Shown: positions 8,201 to 16,952, numbered from the stretch's first letter. The stretch is 64,000 nt of DNA from an uncultured Methylococcaceae bacterium (GCA_903908165.1 CAIVQX010000078.1:1-64000); one strand, 5' to 3'. Numbers and translations are program-made. Notes: generated by a model from the letters alone, not told the origin.

Positions 8201-8686
8201 GAGTTCATTACAGTTGAAAGTGGAATGGCTTTTCGTCGTCGAGTGCAGCGACAGGTGGCCGATAAGTTATTGTCTCAAACCAATGGGATATTGGAAAAAA
8301 TTAGTGGTCGTTACTATTTGAGGCAAGGAGTGAGCGAGCAAGGATTGGCTTTAGAGATCGAAGATACTTATCAGGCAAATGTTCGTCGTTTGCCAAAGAC
8401 ATTATCGGGTGGAGAGAGTTTTGTTGTTAGTCTGGCTTTAGCGTTGGGGCTTTCTGAATTGGTAAGTAATGGTCGATCGGTGGATTCATTATTTCTTGAT
8501 GAGGGTTTTGGTAATCTGGATGCAGATTCACTTTATACGGTAATCAGTACCCTAGAGAATCTTAATACCCACGGAAAAACCGTAGGTGTTATTTCTCATG
8601 TTGAAGCTGTACAAAAACGCTTCAAAGCGCAATTGCAAGTGGTTAAAAAACCTAACGGCATGGGTGAGTTGAAGAAGGTGTCTTGA
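5243..8686 (+). CDS. sbcC: SbcC-like DNA repair exonuclease ATPase subunit (SMC/Rad50 type)
   Basis: At 1147 residues, the size and layout are those of SbcC/Rad50. There is an N-terminal Walker A (GPNGSGKSS, residues 37-45), a Q-loop region, and a long coiled coil interrupted by the zinc hook KPCPLCG (Cys572 and Cys575). A returning coiled coil leads to the C-terminal ABC signature LSGGES (about 1054-1059) and Walker B SLFLDEGFG (Asp1086, Glu1087). With SbcD nuclease it would cleave hairpins and blocked DNA ends. No sbcD lies directly upstream or downstream, which is unusual because the pair is normally an operon. The start at 5243 matches the conserved MRILNIRFKNINSL opening, but there is no clear ribosome-binding site. 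Confidence 0.93.
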   Translation: MRILNIRFKNINSLEGESEVNFEQPPFIDTGVFAITGPNGSGKSSILDVITLGLYGETFRFDRPADYVMTKNTVECFSVVEFSLSGEKYQSSWYVQRSEGNSIQELMLPEMQLVRLNDGEVLANTPYEVCARITEITGMNFRNFTRSIMLAQGDFSAFLNARDSERMDILEKIISTDIYADYKKEIIDNAENAQMELDLLKNNLATIQLMEPEKQEAAEHDLIDFKDDLLVLQQEQSRLTEQKALLINNEVIKKHIFEQEKNLADVKEQAKDTQAILDQIIRGKDTLIFKDDIRALKDKNHAIHQGKLVLDDFQDELKQIKNKLGTDAAVPESLELFSFNEQQKTLENIKAQLSHFSLNRQSETELWQSLSMQHAEKEAVLSSVSAWLQDHDADARLLTDFPEIGKLKKLRADVTDLTAKQKLFSKQSKKTITSFRKNASELDKEIKKQADLTKQLQADEKELEIMSKANTAGDIEIVRLDQQERVTNLQLLYQLAQKHQKLSSSSGFFSLFRRKEQPDQDLEILNLDFEKLKQELKREENIKQVLEESIAREVLLKKMAPDRHSLVDGKPCPLCGALQHPYAKYPPALSNSKQALIDQKAKLRMIKEKSLNLGLKISDLEKLSTNTKDKQTQLLQTRSQWLGLCNRLNMVSSELDIKNFGLMKELIKKESVELSDIVSFALKFRNKQASVEKIKTLIAKGAIIIEQLQALTQEMGLDKEGLTQEQIEINAALALAQTQEKELAEKVLEQLVLLGEKLPAKGQEDILFDRLNIRRQDHHGYAFRHKALAEELVELQAKQIACQNEITFCNERLEFFSNQLQNEESIGLHLGIIEKQKLIAEKERFLSLLEAEVSNLQQMIQKKMEGTPYSSFLEVIELLDLIENQPEIERKKAEMEQTIDAMSIELDISHAQLQGDFVIAELANLDVTKIDAQIKDIAGRIENTSMEVQHLERLFSEQAQLQQTYEEIRLRLQEQELIFQPCFTEMEFITVESGMAFRRRVQRQVADKLLSQTNGILEKISGRYYLRQGVSEQGLALEIEDTYQANVRRLPKTLSGGESFVVSLALALGLSELVSNGRSVDSLFLDEGFGNLDADSLYTVISTLENLNTHGKTVGVISHVEAVQKRFKAQLQVVKKPNGMGELKKVS

Positions 8687-8781
8687 TACTCTCAGTTAAA
8701 AAGTTTAAGTTATAATTCCTTTGCTTAGCAATTTTGGAAATGCTGGTTTATATAGGGTAGTTCATAAAATTAAACAAATAC

Positions 8782-10149
8782 ATGCTTAAGGAAGGAATTT
8801 TGGAACGATTACAACCGGTTACTTTCAGTGAAGCTTTTCGCTTCTGGCTCAAGCTGGGTTTTATTAGTTTCGGTGGTCCTGCTGGACAGATTGCTATCAT
8901 GCATCAAGAATTGGTAGAGCGACGACACTGGATTTCAGAAAAACGTTTTTTACATGCGTTGAATTATTGCATGTTGTTGCCTGGGCCTGAAGCACAGCAG
9001 CTTGCGATTTATTTAGGTTGGTTAATGCATCGGACATGGGGAGGTGTTGTCGCTGGTTTGTTGTTTATTTTACCCTCACTTTTTCTATTAATTCTGTTAA
9101 GTTGGGTATATTTAAACTATGGTCATTTACCTGTAATTGCCGGCTTGCTTTATGGGATAAAACCTGCTGTTACAGCTATTGTGCTGTTTGCTGCGTATCG
9201 CATAGGTTCACGTGCTTTAAAAAATGGTGTTTTATGGACTTTAGCTGCTTTGGCTTTTTTTGCCATTTTCGTATTGAATACACCGTTTCCTTTGATTGTA
9301 TTAATCGCTGCTAGTTTTGGGTGTATTGGTGGATATGTTATGCCTGATAAATTTACAGTCGGTGGGCATGGCTTGGCTAAACAAAATTACGGTCCTGCTC
9401 TGATCGATGATGATACGCCCATTCCAGAGCATGCTAATTTTCGTTGGACTCACTTTTTTAAAATTGTCGTAGTAGGTTTGATTTTGTGGCTTGGTATGAT
9501 GAGCTACTTATGTGGATATTATGGTTGGAATGGCGCATTGACGCAAATGGGTTGGTTTTTTACCAAAGCTGCATTACTCACTTTCGGTGGCGCTTACGCG
9601 GTATTACCTTATGTCTATCAGGGTGCGGTTGAGCATTACCATTGGTTGAGCGCTACGCAGATGATTGACGGACTCGCATTGGGTGAAACAACTCCTGGCC
9701 CGCTAATTATGATTGTCACTTTTGTTGGGTTCTTAGCTGGTTGGAGTCAATTACCGTTCGGCTCAGATGCGACGTTGTTGGCTGGGGTGGTTGCAGCGGT
9801 CATTGTGACTTATTTCACTTTTTTACCTAGTTTTTTGCTGATAATTGCCGGTGGCCCATTAGTAGAGTCTACACGCGGTAATCTAAAATTTACGGCGCCA
9901 CTTTCAGCGATTACTGCTGCCGTGGTGGGGGTGATACTTAATCTTGCCGTATTTTTTGCATGGCATGTCTTTTGGCCGCAAGGGTTTAACAAACAATTTG
10001 ATGTAATTGCCGCTATGATTGGTATGGGTGCATTATTGGTAATGTTTCGATATAAGGTCGGTGTTATTCCTGTTATCGTTACTTGTGGTTTAGTCGGGGT
10101 GTCATTTTTATTTATAAAGCCTTGGATGATTCAGTATGGGGTATATTAA
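8782..10149 (+). CDS. chrA: Chromate transporter, ChrA family (two-domain)
   Basis: This 455-residue inner-membrane protein has the duplicated CHR architecture. The first half carries FWLKLGFISFGGPAGQIAIM (about 26-45) and the second half carries the corresponding TFGGAYAVLPYVYQG. The conserved LLPGPEAQQLA and LGETTPGPLIM segments are also present. Family members export chromate or related oxyanions; substrates are not always chromate. Two starts compete: the ATG at 8782, and a TTG at 8800 that has a much better-placed AAGGAAGGA (8788-8796). The TTG would shorten the protein by six residues without loss of the conserved core. It stands alone between sbcC and a minus-strand gene. Confidence 0.9.
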   Translation: MLKEGILERLQPVTFSEAFRFWLKLGFISFGGPAGQIAIMHQELVERRHWISEKRFLHALNYCMLLPGPEAQQLAIYLGWLMHRTWGGVVAGLLFILPSLFLLILLSWVYLNYGHLPVIAGLLYGIKPAVTAIVLFAAYRIGSRALKNGVLWTLAALAFFAIFVLNTPFPLIVLIAASFGCIGGYVMPDKFTVGGHGLAKQNYGPALIDDDTPIPEHANFRWTHFFKIVVVGLILWLGMMSYLCGYYGWNGALTQMGWFFTKAALLTFGGAYAVLPYVYQGAVEHYHWLSATQMIDGLALGETTPGPLIMIVTFVGFLAGWSQLPFGSDATLLAGVVAAVIVTYFTFLPSFLLIIAGGPLVESTRGNLKFTAPLSAITAAVVGVILNLAVFFAWHVFWPQGFNKQFDVIAAMIGMGALLVMFRYKVGVIPVIVTCGLVGVSFLFIKPWMIQYGVY

Positions 10150-10337
10150 ATAGGTTTATTTCTCTGAGCGCCTGTTTTATCAGGGAGTTCCCGTAAGGGT
10201 GGGGTCATTTGGCCGATAAATTAGATCTTGCCCTGGTAGTGCGATAGCTTTAGGCTTCTTATAATGCTGTTATCCTATAGGCTGTCGGTCACTAATTTTT
10301 AGGTTAGCGGACCGAACATGTTTTAGATGGCTTTTAT

Positions 10338-10937
10338 TTATTTCTGCATTTCTCTTTCAAATAAGGCATCCAAATTTTTGTTGATAGTTTGATTCTGTTG
10401 ATTTGAGTGATCAATTTTAATTGGTTCTTGGAGAGATACTTCAGCTATTGGTTTGGGAATTGATGCTGTGATAGGTGGTTCTGCAATTTTGTTGTTATCC
10501 AGACGAAATACATCGCCATAAGTAGTATCGACATCAAAATCATTCCAGATATATATAGGATAGGCAACTGGTTTAGTCGGTAGTGGTAGGGTTAATAAAT
10601 CAGCAATGCCACAGCCGGCTCGACCCAGAGTATTAACTAGGCCTTTAAGAAATCCACCAAAGACGCCATAAAAAAAATTACTTTGATTAATGGTGTTGAT
10701 GATATTCTTGGGAAGTTCTAGTGGACTTGTGGTTAGATTCGCAAAAGCTATTAGGGCTTTATTACCGATTTTTTTATCATAGCTTAATTGAGTTATTGAT
10801 TCAGTTGAGTTATAGCTATGACTTTCGATAGTCTGATTGTCATAATCTTGTTGAACATCAGCCTGAATTAGTGGTGGATAAGCTATAAAAATTGAGGTAA
10901 AAATTACAAAAATGTAAAAATGAAAAAATTTATTCAT
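10338..10937 (-). CDS. Exosortase-associated TIGR04073-like secreted protein
   Basis: This is a 199-residue protein with an N-terminal signal/hydrophobic segment (MNKFFHFYIFVIFTSIFIAY). The central region, KALIAFANLTTSPLELPKN through NFFYGVFGGFLKGLVNTLGRAGCGIADLLTLPLPTKPV, resembles the TIGR04073 family of small secreted proteins found with exosortase/PEP-CTERM systems (pattern: LP+N, GLxKG, RxxxGxxDxxTxPxP). The C-terminal tail is hydrophilic and not conserved to my eye. The frame opens 75 bases earlier inside tex, but the Met at 10937 starts the signal peptide and follows TAGGAC, so it is chosen. Function is unknown. Confidence 0.68.
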   Translation of the reverse strand: MNKFFHFYIFVIFTSIFIAYPPLIQADVQQDYDNQTIESHSYNSTESITQLSYDKKIGNKALIAFANLTTSPLELPKNIINTINQSNFFYGVFGGFLKGLVNTLGRAGCGIADLLTLPLPTKPVAYPIYIWNDFDVDTTYGDVFRLDNNKIAEPPITASIPKPIAEVSLQEPIKIDHSNQQNQTINKNLDALFEREMQK

Positions 10938-10986
10938 ACTAAGTCCTACAACTGTATTGGTAAGACTAAGCATAGCAGAGCTGTTG

Positions 10987-13266
10987 TTATTTACTTTTTT
11001 GTGCTTTTGCAAAGGCCGTAGCCATTAGGTTTTGAATAGGTATTTGTTGTTTTTTTTGGTTGATTTGTTTAGGGATATTTCTATCATGTTTGGCTTCAAC
11101 TGTTTCAGGATGAGTTTTCATGGATAGTGATATACGCTTACGATCAATATCAACTTCCAGAACTTTTACTTTAACCATATCACCCGTTTTTACTGCGTCT
11201 CTTGGATCTTTGATAAAAGTATCTGATAAGTGTGAAATATGTATCAAGCCATCTTGATGTACTCCGATATCAACAAATGCGCCAAAATTAGCGACATTAG
11301 TTACTACGCCATCCAATCGCATACCAGGCTTAAGGTCAGATATTTTTTCGATGCCGGCTTTAAATTCTACACTCTTAAATTCAGGTCTAGGATCGCGTCC
11401 TGGTTTTTCTAATTCTTGCAGGATATCTGTAACGGTTGGCAGGCCAAAGTGTTCGTTGGTATAGTTTGCCGGGTTAAGTGAGCGTATAAATGCGCTTTGG
11501 CCAATAAGATCACGGATCGATTTTCCTGTGCGGCTTATAATGGATTCAACGACTGGATAGGCTTCTGGATGAACAGCTGAGGCATCAAGGGGGTTATCGC
11601 CATTCATGATACGAAGAAATCCTGCTGCCTGCTCATATGCTTTATCGCCAAGTCGAGGTACTTTTTTGAGATCTCTTCGATTAACAAAGGGTCCATTTTC
11701 ATCACGAAACGCCACAATATTTTCACTAACAGTTTTTGATAATCCTGAGACTTGATTTAATAGAGAAATAGACGCTGTGTTCACATCCACTCCTACTGCA
11801 TTTACGCAATCTTCGACAACAATATCCAAACCTTTTGCTAATTGAAATTGATTAACGTCATGCTGATACTGACCGACACCAATAGATTTTGGATCAATTT
11901 TAACCAACTCTGCTAAAGGGTCTTGCAAACGTCTGGCAATAGAAACTGCACCACGAAGGGATACATCCAAATCAGGGAATTCCTTAGCAGCAAGTTCGGA
12001 AGCAGAGTAAACAGATGCTCCAGCTTCTGATACGGTTATTTTTGTAAAGTTAAGATCACTGTGTTGTTTGATAATATCAGCAACCAGTTGATCAGTCTCT
12101 CTGGAGGCGGTGCCATTACCTATACTAACCAAGGCAACGTTGTGTTTTTTTATTAATTTTGCCAAGGTATCAATCGATTCGTCCCATTGTTTACGGGGTG
12201 GGTGTGGGTAAATAGTCTCAGTTGCCAACAATTTTCCTGTAGGGTCGACAATAGCAACTTTAACACCGGTACGTATTCCTGGATCAAGTCCCATGGTGGC
12301 TTTGGCTCCAGCAGGTGCTGCTAATAGTAAATCTTTTAAATTACTGGCAAAGACTCTTATCGCTTCCAGTTCTGCAGCCTCTCGTAATCTAAGTTTCAAA
12401 TCCAGATCAATGCGGGTAAATAGTTTTATTTTCCAGGCAAATCGGGCCGTTTCGGCCAGCCAGACCTCAGCAGGTTTCCTGTTGTCCTTGATGTTAAGGT
12501 AGTGAACGACAAACTGGACGCAAAGGCTATGCGCATCTTTTTCTTCAACACCGGGCTTTAGCGTTAAGGACAATAAATCTTCATTACGCCCGCGAAACAG
12601 AGCTAATGCTCGATGCGATGGAATTTTATTGATAGCTTCCTGATAATCAAAATAGTCTTTAAATTTTTCAGCCGCTTGTTCTTTTCCGGCGATGACCGAT
12701 GCATGTATAAATCCTTTTTGCCAAACTCGCTCACGTAATTCAGCCAGTAACTCTGCATTTTCAGAAATGCGTTCCATAATGATTTGTCGAGCGCCATCGA
12801 GAGCGGTAACTATATCAGGCACATTTTTTTCGGGATTAATAAAATTCGTAGCGACTTGTTCCGGGATCAGGTTTTGATCATCTAATAGCGCATCAGCTAA
12901 GGGTTCAAGCCCTGCTTCACGGGCTATTTGGGCTTTTGTATGACGTTTCGGTTTGTAGGGTAAATATAAATCTTCCAGCAGTGTTTTAGTGTCTGCCTCT
13001 TTAATGACTTTTTCAAGTTCAGGTGTTAATTTGTCTTGTGAGCTAATACTATCGAGAATGGTTTTTCGACGTTCGTTAAGTTCACGTAAATAACCTAAAC
13101 GATCTTCCAATTGTCTTAATTGAGTATCATCTAAACCACCAGTAACTTCTTTTCGATAGCGTGAAATAAAGGGTACTGTAGCGCCTCCGTCTAGCAATGC
13201 GATTGCAGCTCTGACTTGTTTGCTGTTAACAGATAATTCTTCAGCAATTCGTTGGATTATGTCCAT
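10987..13266 (-). CDS. tex: Tex-family S1 RNA-binding transcription accessory protein
   Basis: The 759-residue length and order match Tex: a helical N-terminal domain ([21 protein letters not shown], then the [16 protein letters not shown] signature), a YqgF/RNase H-like domain ([18 protein letters not shown]), helix-hairpin-helix repeats ([20 protein letters not shown]) and a C-terminal S1 domain ([21 protein letters not shown]). Tex binds nucleic acids and the transcription machinery and affects expression and stress survival. The C-terminus after S1 is Lys/Gln-rich. The TIGR04073-like gene begins 49 bases downstream on the same strand. Confidence 0.95.
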   Translation of the reverse strand: MDIIQRIAEELSVNSKQVRAAIALLDGGATVPFISRYRKEVTGGLDDTQLRQLEDRLGYLRELNERRKTILDSISSQDKLTPELEKVIKEADTKTLLEDLYLPYKPKRHTKAQIAREAGLEPLADALLDDQNLIPEQVATNFINPEKNVPDIVTALDGARQIIMERISENAELLAELRERVWQKGFIHASVIAGKEQAAEKFKDYFDYQEAINKIPSHRALALFRGRNEDLLSLTLKPGVEEKDAHSLCVQFVVHYLNIKDNRKPAEVWLAETARFAWKIKLFTRIDLDLKLRLREAAELEAIRVFASNLKDLLLAAPAGAKATMGLDPGIRTGVKVAIVDPTGKLLATETIYPHPPRKQWDESIDTLAKLIKKHNVALVSIGNGTASRETDQLVADIIKQHSDLNFTKITVSEAGASVYSASELAAKEFPDLDVSLRGAVSIARRLQDPLAELVKIDPKSIGVGQYQHDVNQFQLAKGLDIVVEDCVNAVGVDVNTASISLLNQVSGLSKTVSENIVAFRDENGPFVNRRDLKKVPRLGDKAYEQAAGFLRIMNGDNPLDASAVHPEAYPVVESIISRTGKSIRDLIGQSAFIRSLNPANYTNEHFGLPTVTDILQELEKPGRDPRPEFKSVEFKAGIEKISDLKPGMRLDGVVTNVANFGAFVDIGVHQDGLIHISHLSDTFIKDPRDAVKTGDMVKVKVLEVDIDRKRISLSMKTHPETVEAKHDRNIPKQINQKKQQIPIQNLMATAFAKAQKSK

Positions 13267-13520
13267 TTCTTAATTTCTTATGCAGGTTTAATTTGATGTA
13301 TTGTATCAGCCAGATTTCAATTTTTATTGTGTTCTTGATAGTTTCAGCTATTCAAAGTGGCAAAAGTTTTCAGTCAAAGATAAATTTTAAGTGTAAGGGG
13401 GGGGTGGATAATTGCCAACATGCTGAGATTTTTTTCTGAAAAATAATAGTTGTTGCTTAGTCATCTGGCACAAAAAATTTAGTTTTATAGGTGATCTACA
13501 GCAAAAAACTTTTTAAGTAT

Positions 13521-14585
13521 TTAGAGTCCCAAAGGATTTTCAGGATCTACACCATCCATAAAAGGTAAACGTCTATTTTGATTAGTGAGTTGGTATATTT
13601 TACCAAGCCAGTTGTTGAAAACGGCTTTTGCTGTATCTTTCCAAGTATTATCAATGTGATCGAGAATTTGTGTTTCAGGAAACTCATTGAGTGGTTTCTT
13701 GGAGGTTTTTGCCCATCTGACGTGCGCTTCATATTCAGAAAAAATCTGCTGTGCAATGTCATTAAAATAATTTTCAGGAAAAGGCGGATAGTTACTTATT
13801 TCATCATGATAAAAACGCATTACTTCTCGTTTATATTCTTTTAATAAGCTAATGTCGTCATATTCAGGGTGGCCTTGAAAAAATACAATACGAAAACCAT
13901 CTGGACTAACGGCAAGATGAACGCCAGCTTCTTTGCTGGCGGCCAGAACCTTAAGTCCACATTGTTCCATATCGGCTTGGAATATTTCATTGAAACGAGA
14001 GTGCGGAACATCAAACCGTGTGTTAATTTCAGCAACCAAAGGATGGTTTTTATTAATGAGTTTGTGAGAAAAAACACCCCAACGTTTTGCAGGTAAACGG
14101 GTGCGTTCAATGCCATAACAGTGCTGAATGACGGCATGGGTAGCAAGGCATGAGCAAAGTATAGATGTGACATTTTTCTTTGCCCAAGAGAAAACTTCTA
14201 TCAATGGTTCCCAAAAATCTTCTTCAGGTAAGTGGGGTTGAGTAACATTGGCGCCACTGATAATTAATGCATCCAAGCCATCCAGTTTTATTTTTTCGAA
14301 GGATTCATAATAGGTATCTATATGTGTTTGCACTTCAGGGCTCCTATTAAGTCCCTGTACTGTAAATGGATGGACGTGAAACTGAACAATTTGATTACAA
14401 GCACCTACCAAGCGAAAAAACTGCCTTTCAGTAGCCTCTAATGCGGCATCAGGCATCAAGTTGAGCAGGCCGATATGCATTTCTCTAATATCTTGTTGCG
14501 CAGCACGATCTGGAGCTAATATGTCTTCCCCTTCTTCATGTAGGCGTTTAAAAGTGGGTAAATCGATATGGGCGACTAAAGGCAT
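13521..14585 (-). CDS. metA: Homoserine O-succinyltransferase family (MetA-like)
   Basis: This 354-residue enzyme of the class I glutamine-amidotransferase-like fold acylates homoserine, the entry step of methionine synthesis. The nucleophilic Cys146 sits in LCSCLATHA, and His239 and Glu241 lie in FFQGHPEYD, completing the expected triad. The N-terminal IGLLNLMPDAALEATERQFFRLVG block is typical. The acyl donor (succinyl or acetyl-CoA) cannot be safely predicted in this family. The spacer to tex is 254 bases, so tex probably has its own promoter. The P-loop ATPase gene ends 19 bases upstream of metA. Confidence 0.93.
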   Translation of the reverse strand: MPLVAHIDLPTFKRLHEEGEDILAPDRAAQQDIREMHIGLLNLMPDAALEATERQFFRLVGACNQIVQFHVHPFTVQGLNRSPEVQTHIDTYYESFEKIKLDGLDALIISGANVTQPHLPEEDFWEPLIEVFSWAKKNVTSILCSCLATHAVIQHCYGIERTRLPAKRWGVFSHKLINKNHPLVAEINTRFDVPHSRFNEIFQADMEQCGLKVLAASKEAGVHLAVSPDGFRIVFFQGHPEYDDISLLKEYKREVMRFYHDEISNYPPFPENYFNDIAQQIFSEYEAHVRWAKTSKKPLNEFPETQILDHIDNTWKDTAKAVFNNWLGKIYQLTNQNRRLPFMDGVDPENPLGL

Positions 14586-14604
14586 GGCGGTAGCTGAGAA
14601 GTGA

Positions 14605-15450
14605 TCATAATTGTTTAGCCAATGCGTCTGTTATTAGATGGAGAAAATCAGTTTCGTTTTTAACGGTGGCAACGTCTTTAGCATCAACGGTATAACCATA
14701 TTGGTCTGCAATGGCTTGATAGCGTGGCAGACGGGATTTAAATAACTCAGGAAAAACCCATGAAACAAAATCATCCGGAGGCATGTTGTCAGTAGATGAA
14801 TAGCCTTTTAGGTGCATAAATTCATTGAGTTTGTCATCTAGAAAAGCTTCTCTGTAGTAGAGTGGTTTGGGATCAGTCTTTGCGCGCTCAATAATGGTTT
14901 GTTCCAATGCAGGTGGTATTTTTATGTAAATAATTAATGTATTTTTTGCCAGAATTTCCAAGGACTGTGGGTTGTCCAGTTCACAAACACTTCCACCTGC
15001 ATCGTTGATAAAATGATGATAACCGTATATGTCTTCAGCTTTATGTATAAACTCAGGCACATCATTCATAGCTGCAATTTCTGCTTGATGATGTAATAGT
15101 TGTCGACGTTTGAATTCCTCAAGAGATAAACCACCTTTTTTAGGATCACCAACTTTACCTAAAAAAGTTGAAACAGGTGCAAGATTATCAACGGTTATTT
15201 TATTAGAAATGTAGATAGAGTCGGATAATAATAATTCCCGTAAAAATGGAATGCTCATCGCTTGTCTTTTAATATTATCGAGAATGGGCTCCCGAAGATA
15301 TTTTGTACCTATTCGGTAATCACCAGAATAATGAAACCATTTGGCCTTTGGTAGTTTATTGGCGAGTGTGGTTTTTCCAGCACCTGACATTGCTAGTAAA
15401 GTAATTCTTTTTGATGGCCAGTTTAAAAATTCCTGGGGGCTCATTTTCAT
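14605..15450 (-). CDS. P-loop ATPase of unknown role
   Basis: A 281-residue soluble protein has a Walker A at residues 21-29 (AMSGAGKTTLA) and a nucleotide-kinase-like opening (KRITLLAMSGAGKTTL). No further kinase signature is obvious to me. The middle reads HHFINDAGGSVCELDNP, which suggests a substrate-recognition or Walker B-like part. It lies 12 bases after the small acidic protein gene (15463-15765) on the same strand and 19 bases before metA, so the three may form one transcript. I cannot assign a function. Confidence 0.75.
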   Translation of the reverse strand: MKMSPQEFLNWPSKRITLLAMSGAGKTTLANKLPKAKWFHYSGDYRIGTKYLREPILDNIKRQAMSIPFLRELLLSDSIYISNKITVDNLAPVSTFLGKVGDPKKGGLSLEEFKRRQLLHHQAEIAAMNDVPEFIHKAEDIYGYHHFINDAGGSVCELDNPQSLEILAKNTLIIYIKIPPALEQTIIERAKTDPKPLYYREAFLDDKLNEFMHLKGYSSTDNMPPDDFVSWVFPELFKSRLPRYQAIADQYGYTVDAKDVATVKNETDFLHLITDALAKQL

Positions 15451-15462
15451 ATCATAGATCCC

Positions 15463-15765
15463 TTATTGATCCAGATAGTCATCAATGTCTATATCTTCAG
15501 GATTGGGTTTATGTTCATCTGTGTCCGTATAACCCATGTCGTCGATTTCAAGGTCGTCAAAAGGTGCGCTCCAGTCTTCAGGTGCTTCAATATAATCAAA
15601 AGTGGAGCTATACCAACTGTCAGTATCGTATTCTCCAATATCCCCATTGAGATATTGCACGTCAATTGAATCATCATTTTCATCAATGGCGACAATTTTA
15701 AATTTCAAATTGTTTTCTATGTCTTTGTACCAACTACCAATTATAGGATCTGCTATTGTTGTCAT
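15463..15765 (-). CDS. Small acidic conserved hypothetical protein (100 aa)
   Basis: The N-terminal half (IADPIIGSWYKDIENNLKF, then IDVQYLNGDIGEYDTDSWY) looks like a small beta-barrel domain, and the C-terminal 40 residues are extremely acidic (EDIDIDDYLDQ end). I recall similar small proteins being grouped under a DUF in gammaproteobacteria (possibly DUF6763) but am not certain. The Met at 15765 is chosen because GAGG lies 8 bases upstream, rather than the earlier in-frame Met at 15810. It is the first gene of the ATPase pair. Confidence 0.68.
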   Translation of the reverse strand: MTTIADPIIGSWYKDIENNLKFKIVAIDENDDSIDVQYLNGDIGEYDTDSWYSSTFDYIEAPEDWSAPFDDLEIDDMGYTDTDEHKPNPEDIDIDDYLDQ

Positions 15766-16222
15766 GATGAATGCCTCAAATTTAATTAGGATGTTCGATA
15801 GACTATACAAGTTAGTCGGTCACGAAAAAAATTATGTTTCTTTGTGTGTATGAAATGTATTTGGTAGTTTATAAAAGTTATAGGCGCTATGTTTTTATTT
15901 TATGCAGTTATAAAGGATGTGTAGTTTCTATGCAAGTCTCTCTATAAGTTCAAAGTTAAAACATATGAATAGTTGTTAGAATGTATTTAATTTTTAATAT
16001 TGACTGTGATAATACCATCTTGAATGGATAGGCATAATAAGGTGTCTTAAAAATTATTTAATTATTCATTGAATTAGGAAATAGCTAAATAATTCAGAAT
16101 AAAGGTTGTATTGCTACTGTTTTATGATTCCATCATTAATTGATGTCTTGCAAAATTAATTTATGATGGTAAATATGCTAATGTCAATATCTAGTTATTT
16201 GGCTTTTATAAAAATAGTGGAG
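15766..16222. other. AT-rich divergent intergenic region
   Basis: No gene is seen. The region separates a minus-strand gene from smbP copy 2 and must hold both promoters. A near-perfect hairpin is formed by CCATCATTAATT (16130-16141) with AATTAA plus ATGATGG (16154-16169), interrupted by a 3-base bulge. Its position about 100 bases upstream of smbP copy 2 makes an operator or cruciform possible. Confidence 0.4.
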
Positions 16223-16250
16223 TTGACAAATTAAAGGTTATTTTCAAAAT
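16223..16250 (+). promoter_or_regulatory. Candidate promoter of smbP copy 2
   Basis: A perfect TTGACA -35 (16223-16228) is followed after 16 bases by CAAAAT (16245-16250), a 4-of-6 match to the -10. Predicted initiation around 16257 would leave a very short leader holding just the GAGGAG ribosome-binding site. Confidence 0.45.
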
Positions 16251-16269
16251 AAATATTGAGGAGAGAATA

Positions 16270-16605
16270 ATGAAAAAAATTTTATCTGTAATCGCGGGCT
16301 CTTTATTGTTTATAAGTGTAAGTGTATTTGCTGAAGAGCATCTAAATGCGGCACTTGAGCACGCCAATGCAGCAGTAGCTGAGGGCCACGCAGGTTCAGC
16401 TCCAAAACTGGCTATTCATGCTAAAGCAGCCTTGGATCATTCTTTGGCAGCATCTCTTGTTGCTAAAAGCGTTTCAAAAAATCATATTGATGCTGCATCT
16501 AAGTCTTTGCAGCAGGCTATTGACCATGCAGCATTGAATCATGTTGATCCAGCCACTAAGGCCTCTGAAGAGGGGGTAGCTCACCTGACTGCGGCTAAAA
16601 AATAA
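16270..16605 (+). CDS. smbP: SmbP-type small metal-binding protein, copy 2
   Basis: This is a 111-residue paralogue of the 387-722 product, about 60 percent identical without gaps. It has the same signal peptide style (cleavage after VFA) and the same His/Lys/Ala helical repeats, for example HLNAALEHANAAV, HAKAALDHS and HLTAAKK. It is likely periplasmic metal binding. From six bases before the GAGGAG site through the first codons the DNA is identical to copy 1, although the rest has diverged. It has its own candidate promoter and its own terminator. The fixed length and conserved EGHAGSAPK block argue for functional constraint rather than decay. Confidence 0.8.
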   Translation: MKKILSVIAGSLLFISVSVFAEEHLNAALEHANAAVAEGHAGSAPKLAIHAKAALDHSLAASLVAKSVSKNHIDAASKSLQQAIDHAALNHVDPATKASEEGVAHLTAAKK

Positions 16606-16625
16606 TACGATTAGCAATTTGTAAG

Positions 16626-16654
16626 AAATGGGTGGGTTATCTCGCCCATTTTAT
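16626..16654 (+). terminator. Terminator after smbP copy 2
   Basis: AAATGGGTG (16626-16634) pairs with CGCCCATTT (16643-16651) with one G-U, loop of 8, and a T-rich tail. The same GGGTGG theme appears in the copy 1 terminator. Confidence 0.72.
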
Positions 16655-16952
16655 TTATCTTGTAAGCACAACTTTAAGCAATAATCTGATTTAGAGGCAG
16701 TGACTTTCTTATACAAAGAGCGAGTCAAATTTATAGCCGTGGTATAGCATTCTTAATAAAATTTTGCTTTCAGCCTATTAATTTGTATCTGCACAGTCAA
16801 TTCATATGCTTCGACTAATAAGCCTTCGTTGCCAACAGGGATCAGTTTGAGCGATAATAAGTAGAATTTAACATGTAATTATGTTGCTAAATACACTGCA
16901 ACACGCCATACGCTCAATATATTGAGCCAATAAGTAAGCTTTGGAATACGTA
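16655..16952. other. leuC leader region with a 16-bp perfect palindrome
   Basis: No gene is seen between the smbP terminator and leuC. GCTCAATATATTGAGC at 16912-16927 is a perfect palindrome ending 25 bases before the leuC ATG, well placed for a dimeric repressor or activator. No Leu-rich leader peptide or attenuator hairpin was found. Confidence 0.55.
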
